This document shows, piece after piece, positions 43,301-54,887 of a DNA stretch of 64,000 nt (positions within the stretch are counted from its first letter, which is position 1; every line of letters starts with the position of its first letter). Source of the DNA: Dioscorea cayenensis subsp. rotundata (lineage: Eukaryota; Streptophyta; Magnoliopsida; Dioscoreales; Dioscoreaceae); the NCBI RefSeq assembly GCF_009730915.1, contig NC_052474.1, forward strand, positions 2,515,501 to 2,579,500. Reading direction: 5' to 3'. The notes under the pieces were generated by a model, which saw nothing but the letters and a program-made list of their open reading frames with translations, was not told the origin of the DNA and did no database searches. Both the position numbers and the translations under genes were made by a program.

Positions 43301-46169
43301 TGAATTGAGTGTTTAAAACCTTTTGTGCAATGAAAGAATGGATGTGTATTTACAAACATCAGGCAGTATTTCATGTTTATGAAGCCAAGCAACCTGCATG
43401 GAGAGGTTATCTCTGGGTAAGCATCAAACAGAGTAAACAAAACCTTCACAGAAAATGGTAGTGAAATAACTTAAAACAAATTGCTGGAAGTAAACAAGAC
43501 AAACATGTGCATGGATACTATTGTCGATAAAAACTTCTAGATGGATCAAAAACAGGAATGTTCAAATAGGACATATGCATATTAGATAAAACAATGTCGA
43601 AATCCTTATACATGAAGTTTTGTTACAAGTATACAAAAGCATTTATAAAGATGAGAGCTCTTTCTTGTTCAAGCAGTAACATGGACTATGAGATGAGAGG
43701 TCATGCACACAACAACAGTAGATAATGTGGACCATGCAAACAACACCAGCATCAACCATGTGACAAGCATGGCTCCAATGCAGTGGCCCCTCCCATGCCA
43801 GACCAGCTAAAGGTTATTATGTTTAATATATGTTTCTCCAATTTAATCACAAAAAATAAGATGAATATTAAAAAAGGGAAATTGAGCCATAATTTGTAAA
43901 ACCTTAGTTCCTTCTTCTCAAGGTAAAACTGCAAAGCAAGAAGCCTAAATAGAAAGAATCAAGGGAAAGATTCACAGGTGATGTAAAGAGATTCTCCCCA
44001 AGCATCCTTATTATATGCCTAAGTTATTTATAAACATTGATCGATTCAGGATTAATAAGTGAATCAGTTCCAACTTCCAACAGTATCATTCAGGTACATT
44101 TGATAACAAAGATCCAATCCTATATTATGCTTCACGAAAGGTCAAGTATATTTCAATATTTGTAGTAGTCAGATAGAGTAAATAACCAACAAACTTTTTT
44201 AACATATTATTGTGCCTATATTTATTGCAAGTGCCATTTTATTTAATTTGTGGATACGGCATGTTGGAAACAAAGTAACAAAAAATCATTGAGAAACATC
44301 AAATTGAGGTGTCCCAGTGCATTTCATGCCCAATACTGAGATAATGCTATATGTTTGCGAGGAAAGAACTAACTAGTATCATAAACTTTAAAAAAAATGT
44401 ATATGTCTAGGTATTGAGTCAAAAAATGTAAGATTGTATGTTATTGCAGTTTATAAACAGCAAAACAACCAATACTAGCAATCAGGAAAACAAACTAAGT
44501 TGGAGAGAGAAGAATAACCTCACAATCATCCTGCAGTACCCCATAACCAAGAAAACTTAAGTGCTCCATCGAGAAATGTTTGATGCATGCAAGCTGAAGA
44601 AGAATATTTCACTATGGTGTCTGGTTCCAGGTGCAAATGGTGATAATCAAGAAACAAAGTGAAACAAGAGCACTAACCTTTAATGCTCTGATGAAAGAGG
44701 TGACAGTTCCATCATGTTTTAGAAAGTAGCTTCTTAAGAAAACAGCGACTTTGTGTGAAATTGTGAATCTTGTGCATGGTTTCACCAGAACAGCCTCAAT
44801 TAGAGCATTCATTCTCTCACAAGGAGTCCCTAATGTGAACTTACAGGGCAGCAAGCATCGTAACGCACCTGATGGGAGTAGTCTCTTTGGAGCACCAACA
44901 GTGGTTGCAACTCCCATTATAAAAATGACTGGTATCTTTATTGCCCATTCACTACAAACAGTGGAAGGAGAAAGATAAATGCTATGAAAAAGAGAGATTC
45001 TCAAAAACATCAGGAACAAAACCATCAAAAACCATTAATTTTCTTTGAGATAAGACCTCATCATCAAAATGAACTCAGCCAAAACATCACCATTACTTCT
45101 TTCCATGTCATCAATAATGACAACTACCGGATTATCGTGCCTTGAGAACTCAGAGTACCATGATCCCAGCACAGAAATATCAGCTACCTGTATACATTGA
45201 TAACAATATGAAACATCCATAACAAGATGTACACAGCAATATCAGCTACCAAAATCAATGCCTTACATCTGCAGCATCTGGGACCAACGTTCTCAACAAG
45301 CTACTAATACAGGATCCAATTCCATGTTTGGCAGAGAAATCCAGTGATGAAAGATTAGCAACATGACATCCACTGCATTTCAAGTGCTCACCAAGTTCTT
45401 GAAATGTAAGCAAATCATCCACAAACTCGGCGTTCTCTGCAAGGGCACCCTCCAACAATAAACAAACACAAGACCAAACCCACGATGAAGAACAAGACAT
45501 GATAAAAAAGCTTACTGGTGCATATAAAAGCTGTAGGTATTTGTTTGCATAAAGCATCAGTTGAGAGAGGATACGGGCATGTAATCGCAATGGAAGGGAC
45601 GGGACTGGTGGCTCGGATGGTTAAAAACGATTGTTGAACCCAGCAACGCACATCATCAAACAGGTTGAGATTGATCTTTCTGAGAACATCCTGCAGTGGA
45701 GATCAAGAGGTTAACTATCTCATTTGTTTTTAATGATTGAATTTCTTGTGAAAAAAAAATAGAGAAAGAGAGGTAACTGGCCTTGATAGTGGTATCGATC
45801 TTAGACCATGTTCGGTTGAAGGCATCAAACCGGAGCTGATCGAAGATCGGATCAGACGGATCGGTGGGCAAGGAATCATCGACGTTCTTGGAGGGTTTGG
45901 AGGGAGAACCAGAGAGATCAATCCTTCTCTTGGTCTTCTTGGAGGCTGGGGATCTCTCGTAGGTCTTTCGAGGTGCTGAAGATGAATGTGATGCTTTGTG
46001 GAGAACAAAGAATGGCTGCAAGAAAGAGAAGGGAGAGGTGAGAAGGAGATGAAAAACAAAGATGATGAAGGAGGAGGAGGAGGAGGAGAACCTGGAGATT
46101 GTGATTGCCGGAGATGCCATCGGAGGCGGGCGGCGGAGAGGGAGGATCGGAGCTGGGGCAAGAGGCCAT
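37384..46169 (-). CDS. ORC3: Origin recognition complex subunit 3, 17 exons
   Basis: Exons on the minus strand: 46169-46092, 46015-45782, 45690-45516, 45436-45267, 45187-45057, 44951-44678, 44593-44519, 43393-43320, 43239-43149, 42670-42489, 42116-42047, 41160-41072, 40824-40747, 40035-39960, 38620-38493, 38041-37877 and 37489-37384. Phases agree throughout; the product is 731 aa, as expected for plant ORC3. Markers: NLQPFFVLHKAS near the N-terminus, a degenerate AAA+ Walker-B-like strand VVVIIDDMER (about residues 240-249), KIPVIFIMGVATTVGAPKR, FDIFCEALDPS, and the winged-helix end FCRAVIELQITGLLRMP. It is part of the six-subunit complex that marks replication origins in the nucleus and loads MCM. 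The ATG sits in GCGGCCATGG. Intron 2 uses a GC donor (AAG then GCCAGT). Exon 8, the least conserved, is the least certain. Confidence 0.93.
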
Positions 46170-47205
46170 GGCCGCTAATGGTGATTTCAAAAAGAGGGGC
46201 GATGCTTAGGGTTTATAGCGCCATGTGTTTTTGGCGGGAAGAAACACATGTGCGGTATGATCACCGCCTTTTATACTGTTGGTGGCTTAAACGGTTAAAC
46301 CAACAGCGGAGAACCAGATTCACTATGATTTTTGGAGAAAAAATGAAATAACAAATTTCTTGAATGAATGGTGGTATACACATTTCCTAAATCATTGGTT
46401 TTTAAAAATTTAAAATAATTTTAAAATGCAACAAATTAATTTTTAGAGATTGATTTACAATATGATGGTGAAAATGGATCAGTGTTTGACTCACTAATGA
46501 ATTATTGACTCTTATAATTGATAAAAATGATTAACTAATTTTTTCTAAAATAGAGCGATAAGCACCAACTCAGGGGAGCATATATAGGGTGAGAGAATTA
46601 TTACAACTTCCTCACCCTGTTGATTATGGAATTAGAGTTATTTCATTTAGTTTTTAATTTTTTTCCAAACAAAATTCAAGTTTTTTTTTATGTCAGTTGT
46701 CACCAAATATTAAATTTTTAATTATTTAATAATTCAATTCTTAGTTAATTGAATTAGCCTAACCGACCAATTCAACGCTACTAAACTTAATATGCTTTGT
46801 TGTTGTCTTAAAATGCCTTGCTATTAGAAACTTTAACCAATAAAATCTCAAAGCAAACTTATTAAAAACACTAATTATAAAAGTCATATCTACTTGACCT
46901 GGGACAACATCATATTTCTAAAAAAGAAAATCATGAATTTTTTAAATAAAAGATAAAATTAAAGTCAATAGTCTCATCCACCCTTTCACATTCACGAGGT
47001 AGTTGGTTACATATTCTTCTCCCAATTATGATTTGTTCACATTTTCTCCAAAATATATATATATATATATATATATCAAAAGACACCGTTTGGTTAAAAC
47101 GAGTCTTCTCACAGACCAAGTCAGAGAATAGTATTAATGAGTCTTCTCACAGACCAAGTCACATAATAATATTTAAATCCAATGAGCATTTATATTTAAC
47201 AAACT
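46170..47205. other. ORC3 promoter and start of the PGG array
   Basis: 46170-46300 is the likely ORC3 promoter. From about 46480 the text GACTC.CTAATG..TTATTGACTCTTATAATTGAT is the first of four repeats of a sequence that marks PGG unit borders (also 49150, 53261 and 57660). An (AT)n tract lies at 47053-47077. Confidence 0.5.
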
Positions 47206-47379
47206 TTTTGAGAAAGGCGACAGCGAAACCGAGATAAACACGTGGGGAGAAAAGCTCACCACCGAATCGTACCTTCACTTTGCGTGAGATAGAGATTGAA
47301 CTCGGGGAACCACGCTCGACACTCGAGATGAACACCCTCTGTAAAGAATCCGATGCTAATAGACCAAATGGTCATTGGC
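47206..47379 (-). mobile_element. SINE-like element 2
   Basis: 174 bp flanked by a perfect 14-bp target duplication ATATTTAACAAACT (47192-47205, 47380-47393); the paralogous sites in units 2 (50342-50360) and 3 (54215-54232) lack it. On the minus strand it carries an A-box-like TATTAGCATCGG and a B-box-like GAGTTCAATCTC, and ends in CCCCACGTGTTTATCTCGG, related to 34934-35071. tRNA-derived SINE by inference. Confidence 0.8.
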
Positions 47380-47743
47380 ATATTTAACAAACTAGAAACA
47401 AATTCAAGAAAAAAAATTTTACACACACTCACCACAAATTAATTAAAAACCTTTTCAAAGAAAATTCCAAAAAAAACTCAGAAAAAACATATAATGGAGA
47501 AAGTACAAGTGAAGGACTCCAATTAATTAAATACCAAGTCTTCCCCAAACCTGAGTCAAGACTAGTATTTAAATCCAAATAAATTCAATAAAAATAATTA
47601 ACAATTGCAAACGCTCACCACATATCATTAATTAAACACCTACACAAAATGAGGAAAAAAGAATTCAGAAGAAGAAGAAGAAAGGAAAAGCCCAACAACA
47701 ACAACAACAACAGCAACAGCAACAACAACAACAGCAACAAGAA

Positions 47744-48347
47744 CTAGGCAGAAGGATTAACCAATGGGCGCTCGGTAAAGAAAGACAAGCACCTCAATCC
47801 CAACTTATTCCTCTCACGCTTCTCAATCCCAATAACAAGAAACAAAACGAACATGATCCCAGTCCCAAGTGAGCAAGTCCATGACAAGAGAGGTCCCATG
47901 CATGGCAGTGATGTACGTGAGTTGAAGGCTCGAGTAAGCAACAACGAAGGACCAGCGCACTCGACGTGATCTAACGGGCGCACCGGTGAGGAGCCAGAGG
48001 GTGAGCAACATGGAGTCACCGAAGCCAACCCAGGCGGCAGTCATGAAGAGCCAGTACCTCTTGCGGTGCTTGTCACGCATGATGGGAGCTCCGGCTTCAT
48101 GGCCATTGTCATCTTGCCAAAACCCACCTGGAGGGTTAGAGCCTATCTGGTAGGTGAGGGCGGTGATGAGAGTGGCCACCACTAGGAGAGTGCTGCTCTC
48201 GTTGCCCTCCCAGCCACGGTGGTGTTGTCTCTGCTGCTGCTCTTCTGCTTGTTGTTGTTGCTGTTGTTGATGTTGTTGATCTTGTGATGGAAGAGGTGAG
48301 TTTTTGGGGGAGATGTCAACTGTGGTTTGATCGGTTGTTTGAGACAT
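47744..48347 (-). pseudogene. PGG-domain membrane protein, copy 1 (frameshifted)
   Basis: The ATG at 48347 opens a protein like copies 2 and 3: polar MSQTTDQTT start, Gln-rich tract, then the PGG domain (GWEGNESSTLLVVATLITAL, NPPGGFWQ, three membrane segments). At about 47863 an extra base relative to the other copies (TTGGGACTGGGATC against TTGGGCTGGGATC) shifts the frame within the fourth membrane segment. The protein then stops at 47823 with 174 aa. The original frame remains open beyond it to VNPSA and the stop at 47744. The product would keep three of four helices. It could be a young pseudogene, a truncated protein or an assembly error; the rest of the sequence is well preserved. Confidence 0.8.
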
Positions 48348-48390
48348 AATGGTTGTTATGTTTTGGGGTATGGTTGGGAGGGGTATGTTG

Positions 48391-48416
48391 ATATATATAT
48401 ATATATATATATATAA
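48391..48416 (-). promoter_or_regulatory. (AT)n tract at the PGG copy 1 TATA position
   Basis: A TATATA run about 45 bp before the ATG, in the position where copies 2 (52474-52495) and 3 (55538-55547) have shorter TATATA tracts followed by AAGAGGAA. The tract length varies between copies, so core-promoter strength may vary too. Confidence 0.4.
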
Positions 48417-48880
48417 GAGGAATATAAGAGTGGGGTTGACTTGTTAGGGTGATTTTGAAGTGTGAATGTACGGGAGGGTAGGAAGCTGCTTGGAAGAAGC
48501 ATGAGCATGAGCGTGTCCATTTTGATTTTTCGCTTGAGGTTTAACTTCCATGAAAGATCAATATAGTTCCGGGTGGTAGTTTGGTTCTAATGTTGTAGCA
48601 GAATTAATGGAACTGAAATATAGTCAAAATTAATGAATGGGGAGAATTGGTTCTAGAGGCAAGTAAGTGACTAGGCAGTCAGCACGGTCAATGCAATGGG
48701 AATTATTCCAGGAAGTTTCTTGATTTATCAATGATTGTAATATAAATTAAAAAAAAAAATTAAAGCAAGAAAGGTATATGTAAAATTAGCTACATTTACA
48801 GAAGCAAGGTGACTGATGTAGAACGCGCTTATGAAGGCCAAGAAGAAAAGATAAGAAAATTAAAAAGACTAAGATCAACC

Positions 48881-49030
48881 CAAAGTGGCTAAGTCAATAA
48901 AAAGTGAGGTTCGATTCCAAATATGACGAAGATGTTGGTGAGTTCACGGCCACATCGTTGAGAAACCAACACAAGCCGCGGTGACAAAACTCGGAGTACA
49001 ACTTCTTTCCGCTCTCTTGCCAGAATCTCA
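48881..49030 (-). pseudogene. Remnant of a decayed PGG gene, unit 1
   Basis: On the minus strand the text reads FVTAACVGF and then NSPTS-type residues, matching TAAWVGF and NAPVSS of PGG copy 4, but the GDSMLLTLWLL segment between them is missing. The bordering text (AAGTGGCTAAGTCAATAA, CTCTTGCCAGAATC) also aligns with copy 4. The same deletion is seen in 52943-53090 and 55978-56120. Confidence 0.75.
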
Positions 49031-50759
49031 ATGTCGACTTTTGTTGGTCCAAATTTTTTTAAAAAATAATGGAAACAATTTAAAAATGCAATAAACTTCT
49101 CTTTAAAAGTTTCATTTGCAATTTATGTAAAGATGAGTCAGCATTTCACTTGCTAATGGTCTATTGACTCTTCATAATTGATGAAAATAAGATATGCTTG
49201 TTGTGGAAAAACAAACAGAGAATATGCTAAAATAGAGAACGAAAATGAAAAATGCACAAGAACATAGGAATTTAACGTGATTCGGTTTTGAATCAAACCT
49301 ACATCCACAAAACAGCAAGAAAACCCTTCTATCTTCAATAATGAACAATTTACATATACAGAGGGGAAAAACAAGGGAAAAAGTTTCATAAAATCTCCCT
49401 AAGTTATTCCAAAAGTTGGTCAATGAGCTCACAAATAAGTAAAATAGCAAATCAACCTAAATAAAATAATATGGGGTTGAAAATGCAAAATGAGTCATCT
49501 TGGTTAAGCGCCCAATCAACAATCTCCACTTTGATGAGATTTGCAAGTAATACCACAAACCACCTCATCATCAACATCCACTTTAGTATTAACTTCAAAT
49601 AATTTTAAAAGTTATTATTGATTTCATGATTTAATTAAAAAATAAATTATAAGTCTTTTTGTGTTTTCATATTCAAATATATTCATTAAAATTAATTTTT
49701 TAATAAATTAAAAAATTTATATAATTTTTTAAACAAAATTTAGGTTAAATAAATAATCAACGGAAAAAATAATTTATTAATTATAAAACAAATAAAGAAT
49801 TTAAATATAAAAAAAACACACTTATATATTTTTTAAAAAATTATCTAAAAGTTTAATAAATTTTAAAACACTAATAAATTAAAAAAAACCCAAAAATAAG
49901 TCAACTTGTTGATTATAAAATAATTCAGAGATTAAAATGTAAAAAATCATGATTTTTTATTTAAAAATACTTTAGCGATTCGATCAAGTCACTCAGCATT
50001 TTGATCATAATTAGCCATTTGGTTAAAATAAAATCATGATAATACTAATAATCATAATAGGCTATTTTTAGTCAGCCCTATCTCGATCCATGTGTTTTGA
50101 AAAATCGATGCTGATCGATGGTCACCCAATGGGATAGTCAGTTTTGATAATTAAAATAATTCTAGGGCCATTTGGTTAAACAATAAAAATAAGACTACTT
50201 TTAGTAAAAAGACCCTATTCTCCTTGATCCTAATTGTGGTTGGTTCATATATTTTTATCCTTAAAAAAATATATATCTAAAAAAACTCCGTTTTGTTAAA
50301 TCAAGTCTTCTCCTAGACAAACTAATATTTAAATCCAATAAACATTTATAATCAACAAACTAGAAATAAATTCAAGAAAAAAATTTAACCCTTTCATAGA
50401 ACATTTCGAAAACACAACTGAGAAAGGATAAAGTGTAGCGACTCCTACCATTCAAGTATTCTGCATGTATTGTGAGTTAAGACTAATATTTAAATTCACT
50501 AAATTTATTTTTTTAAAAATAATGTGAATAATTTAATAAATTTATAAAAAAAACACTACCACTTAATTTTAATGAATAAATCACTAAATTTATTATTTTT
50601 TTAAATAAAATAGATAATTCATTGATTGTTTTTAAAAAAAATTAAACCCAACACCATTTATTTAATTGGAAAACCCACTAAATTCAGTGCAATACAAAAA
50701 TTTTAACAAACACGCACAACATATCAATAATTAAACACATAAACAAAGAAAGACAACAA

Positions 50760-50794
<35 letters not shown>

Positions 50795-51505
50795 CAACAA
50801 TAATTATAATATGTCTTAAACGCATAATAATTGGGATATTATTATAATTCAATGAATGCCTAATTTAGTAATTTGCTATTTAAATTTTTTTTTTAAAATA
50901 TATATTCAAACAATTTCACAAATATAATAATACTTCTACATTAACATATCAAAATATAAAATCCTCCATCCGTTCCTTTTTATCTGTCACAAATCCATGT
51001 TATTTTTTATCTGTCATTCTCTAACATCAATAAGCATTTATTATTTTTTTTCTAAAATTACCCATAACACTTTATTCAATTCTCTTCTTGGAATTAAATA
51101 TGAGAAATAAATGTGAAGATATAAATTAGGGTAATTTTGGAAAGATAACTAAGTTTTTATAAAATTTTGCGAAATAATTAAGTTTATTAGTCCGTAAGAT
51201 TCGGTTACTCTCTCTCTGTTCCTAAATACATGTCGTTTAAAGATGGTACACAAGAATTAAGGATAGTATTAAATTATTTAAATTTTAACATAAAAAACAA
51301 CCACATTACTAAACTATTCCTCTTTTAAAACCATGTATTTTTTGGGACTATAAATATTTCTCTCTTCATTTATATGACTTAAGAAATTAAAGATGAGTAA
51401 AATTGGAAAAAAAAAAATATTACTTTAATATTGTAAAATGACAATTATTTTAGAATTTTTTTTTTCTTCTGAAAATAACATGTATTTAATTTAGAGAAGC
51501 ACTTT
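49031..51505. other. Intergenic, unit 1/2 boundary and 3' flank of PGG copy 2
   Basis: Very AT-rich. The unit-border repeat is at 49150-49195. From about 50225 the text matches the 3' flanks of the other PGG units (TCCGTTTTGTTAA, AATATTTAAATCCAATAAACATTTATAA). An (ATT)n tract is at 50760-50794. No gene seen. Confidence 0.5.
50760..50794. repeat. (ATT)n microsatellite, unit 2
   Basis: About 11 ATT units, at the same position relative to the PGG gene as the tract at 54558-54593. Confidence 0.95.
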
Positions 51506-51676
51506 TTGAAAAGGTGGATAAACCGCGTATATTAGTGCAGGGAATAAAAAAAAAGCAAAGAGATCCACGAAGTGGTACAAAGCGAAAGAACAATCGAAAC
51601 ATATCAAAAAGCAGTGAGGCGGGAGTGCCCTCACTGGACCAACATGCGTAGTAATGTACTCTTTACTCCGTCAGGC
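51506..51676 (-). mobile_element. LINE 3' fragment
   Basis: 171 bp flanked by the perfect 13-bp duplication AGAGAAGCACTTT (51493-51505, 51677-51689). On the minus strand it ends TACGCGGTTTATCCACC, the LINE 3' terminus seen elsewhere in the window. Unit 3 has the uninterrupted site at about 54782-54800. Confidence 0.82.
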
Positions 51677-51813
51677 AGAGAAGCACTTTGTTGAGAAGTT
51701 CTTCCACTGAACTTAAATTTTGAAGAGCTACTCCAAACATGACCTAAAAACTCAACAACAAATTTTTTTTAAAAAAACAAAGTAGCAGCAGCAGCAACAA
51801 CTAGGCAGAAGGA

Positions 51814-52320
51814 TTAACCATTAATGCTCGATGGCTCGGTAAAGAAAAACAAGCACTTGCATCCCAAGATTCCCAACCAATTCATCTCACGCTTTCCAAT
51901 CCCAATAGCGAGAATGAAAACGATAACAGCCCAAGTGATCAAGTCGAAGATAAGAGGGGTACCATGCACGGCAGTGATGTACGTGAGTTGAAGACTCGAG
52001 TAAGCGATGAGAAAGGACCAGCGCACTCGGCAAGAGCTCACAGGCATGCCGATGAGGAGCCAGAGAGTAAGAAGCATGGAGTCAATGAAGCCAACCCAGG
52101 CGCCAGTCATGAAGAGCCAGTACCTAACGCGGTGCTTGTCACGCATGATGGGCGAGCCAGCTTCATGCCCATTGTTGTCATCTTGCCAAAACCCACCCGG
52201 AGGGTTAGAGCCGATCTGGTAGGTGAGGGTGGTGATGAGAGTGGCCACCACTAGGAGAGTGCTGCTCTTGTTGCCCTCCCACCCAATGTGCTGCTGCTGC
52301 TGCTGCTGCCCTTCATGTTT

Positions 52321-52352
<32 letters not shown>

Positions 52353-52422
52353 GATCTTGGGATGGACGAGGTGAGTTTTGGTGGGAGATGACAATTGTGG
52401 TTTGATCGGATGTTTGAGACAT
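51814..52422 (-). CDS. PGG-domain membrane protein, copy 2
   Basis: Intact single-exon frame of 202 aa. The ATG at 52422 is preferred over the in-frame one at 52452 because all paralogues start MSQT(S/T)DQTT. Layout: polar N-terminus with an 11-Gln run and a second 6-Gln run, then the PGG domain with four membrane segments (STLLVVATLITTL, RYWLFMTGAWVGFIDSMLL, WSFLIAYSSLQLTYI, LIFDLITWAVIVFILAIG) and the signature NPPGGFWQDD. The PGG domain normally ends ankyrin-repeat proteins of the ACD6/ITN1 type; here it stands alone, without ankyrin repeats. The function is unknown. The C-terminus (PSSING) stops a few residues before the VNPSA end of copies 1 and 3. A TATA-like tract lies at 52474-52495. 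Confidence 0.9.
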
Positions 52423-52495
52423 GATTGTTATGCTTTGGGGATATATATGCATGGTTTGGGAGGGGTAGGTTGATTATATATATATGTATATATAA

Positions 52496-52942
52496 GAGGA
52501 ACAATATTAGAGTGAAGTGTGAGAATACAGGAGGCTAGGAAGGTGCTTGGGAAGAATCATGAGTGTGTCCATTTTGATTAATCACTTGAAGTTTAGCTTC
52601 TCCATGAAATATCAAAAATTTAGGGTGTGCTAGTTTGATTTTAATAATATATTGTAGGAGAAATAAAACTGAAATATATATAGTCCAAATGCATGAATGG
52701 GAGACATGCAATTGGTTCCAGCTAGAGACAAGCAAGTGACTCAGCAAAGTCAATGAAATGGGTTATTCCATGAAGTTTCTTTATTTATTAATGATTGTAA
52801 TATATATTTAATAACAAAAAGTTGATGAAAAGAAAGAAAGGTATGTGAAAAATTAGCTACCCAAAGCTTTCGGAAGCAAGGTGACGTGTAGAATGTGCAT
52901 GTGGTGGCTAAGAACAAACACAAAAATAGCAAAACATCAACT
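52496..52942. other. PGG copy 2 upstream flank
   Basis: Aligns closely with 48420-48880 and 55548-55977. The three share GTGTGAGAATACAGGAGG-type text and AATGATTGTAATATA. Upstream of copy 4 (59154-59400) is not similar. Confidence 0.6.
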
Positions 52943-53090
52943 CAAGTGGCCAAGTCAATAATATTAAAGAATGATGTTCAATAAAGGTGAGCTCACGGGC
53001 GCCTTGCTAAGAAACCCAACTTAGGCGGCGGTCACGAAGAGCCACTTAAAACTCGAGGTACAAGTTCTTTCCAATCTCTCGCCATAATCA
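52943..53090 (-). pseudogene. Remnant of a decayed PGG gene, unit 2
   Basis: Counterpart of 48881-49030 and 55978-56120, with the same internal deletion and CTCGAGTTTTAAGTGGCTCTTC on the minus strand. It cannot encode a PGG protein. Confidence 0.75.
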
Positions 53091-53507
53091 GGAGTTTTGT
53101 AGTTCAAGTTTTTTTTTAAAAAAAAAAAATTTAAAACAATTTAAAAATGCAATATATTTCTCTTTTAAAAAAAACATTGAAAACAATTTAAAAATGCATT
53201 ATATTACTCTTTTAAAGCTTCATTTGCATGCACTTTAATGTAAAGATGGGTCCGCATTTTCACTTGCTAATGGTATATTGACTCTTTATAATTGATGAAA
53301 ATAAGACATACTTCTTTAGTTACTTGTTAAATTATTGATATTTCAACAATTTTGGTCTTATAGTATTTCATTTTTTTGTTTTTCAAATTTTGTTTTTATT
53401 TTATTTAAAAAATTATAATTCTTAACATGTTTTATACTTGTCAAGGTGAGATATTGATGTTATTGTTATGGAGAAGATAATTAATGAGAAATAATTTGGA
53501 GCATCTT

Positions 53508-53542
<35 letters not shown>

Positions 53543-54558
53543 TTAAATGCTCATTTAATTTGAATTATTAAAATATTTTTTAAAATTTTAGTGTTGAACT
53601 TTTAAATGAGGCTATCTGAAAACAGGAGAGCTAGTGATAGATTCTACAAGGAAATAGTGTTCTCATCATGGTATACATTTTGATTATTTTATTAACTAAA
53701 TTCAAATTTTGGTGAATATTTTGAAGTGTTATTTTTTTTTAACTATATGTTATTTAGTGGAATTTTCTATGTTGCTGTCTTAAAAATGCGTAACTATTAA
53801 AAACTTTAATCAATAAAATCTAAAAAGTTCTTAATGAATTTGTGGTTTGCCCACTTTATTCAAAATCATAAAAATAAAAAAATAAAATCTAAAAGCAAAC
53901 TTATTAAAAACACCAACAAAGACATATCAAAACAACAAAATAGCGTGCGTCACTTTTGAAATATCTACTGAGTAAATCGAACATCATCGTATTTCTTAAA
54001 AAGAAAAACATGAATAAAATTATATATATATATATATATATAAAAGAACAAGAGCAAAAGTCACAAGAGCCTCATCCACCCTATAACATTCACAACTCAC
54101 AAGATGGTTACATATTCTGCTTGATCCCAATTGTGATATATCAAAAGATTCCGTTTTGTTAACTCAAGTCTTCCCTACACAGAGTTGAGACTAATATTTA
54201 AATTCAATAAACATTTATAATTAACAAACAAGAAATAAATCGAAGAAAATAATTTGACACATACCACAAATTAATTAAATACCCTTTAAAAATAAAAAAA
54301 TAAAAAAATAATAAACTGAGAAAGGATAAAGTGTAGCGACTCCTACCATTCAAGTCTTCTGCATGAATTGTGAGTGATGGCTAATATTTATATCCATTAT
54401 ATTTATTTTTTTAAATAAAATAGATAATTCATTGATTTATTTAAGAAAAAAACCAATACTACTTATTTAATGGGCAAACCACTAAATTCAATTCAATACA
54501 AAAAATTTAACAAACACCCACCACATATCAATAATTAAATACATAAACAAAGAAAAAA

Positions 54559-54594
<36 letters not shown>

Positions 54595-54887
54595 CAATAA
54601 TAATTCTAACATGTCATAAATAAATTTTAATTGAGATATTATTATAATTTAATCAATGTCTAATTTAATAATTTACTTATGAAAAGATATTTCTAAAAAT
54701 ATATATTTAAATAATTTTATAAATATAAAAATATTTCTGCATTAACAAATCAAAATATAAAATATACTTAACTCAAAAAGAAGCGCTTCTTTCACACGTT
54801 CTTCAACTTCCACAGAAATAAAAACTAATCCCCACATGGCCTAAAAGCCCAACAACAATTAAAAACCAGCAGCAGCAGCAGCAACAG
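53091..54887. other. Intergenic, unit 2/3 boundary and 3' flank of PGG copy 3
   Basis: The unit-border repeat is at 53261-53305. (AT)n tracts are at 53512-53539 and 54023-54043, and an (ATT)n tract at 54558-54593. From 54101 on it matches the 3' flank of unit 2. No gene seen. Confidence 0.5.
54558..54593. repeat. (ATT)n microsatellite, unit 3
   Basis: About 12 ATT units, paralogous to 50760-50794. Confidence 0.95.

Noticed and set aside
51964..52254. Plus-strand frames opposite the PGG genes (also 55062-55328 and 58738-58962)
   Set aside because: Antisense shadows of the PGG domain; no features of their own.
52423..52452. Upstream in-frame ATG of PGG copy 2
   Set aside because: Paralogues start at the MSQT(S/T)DQTT methionine; the extra ten residues come from promoter-proximal text that is not conserved as coding.
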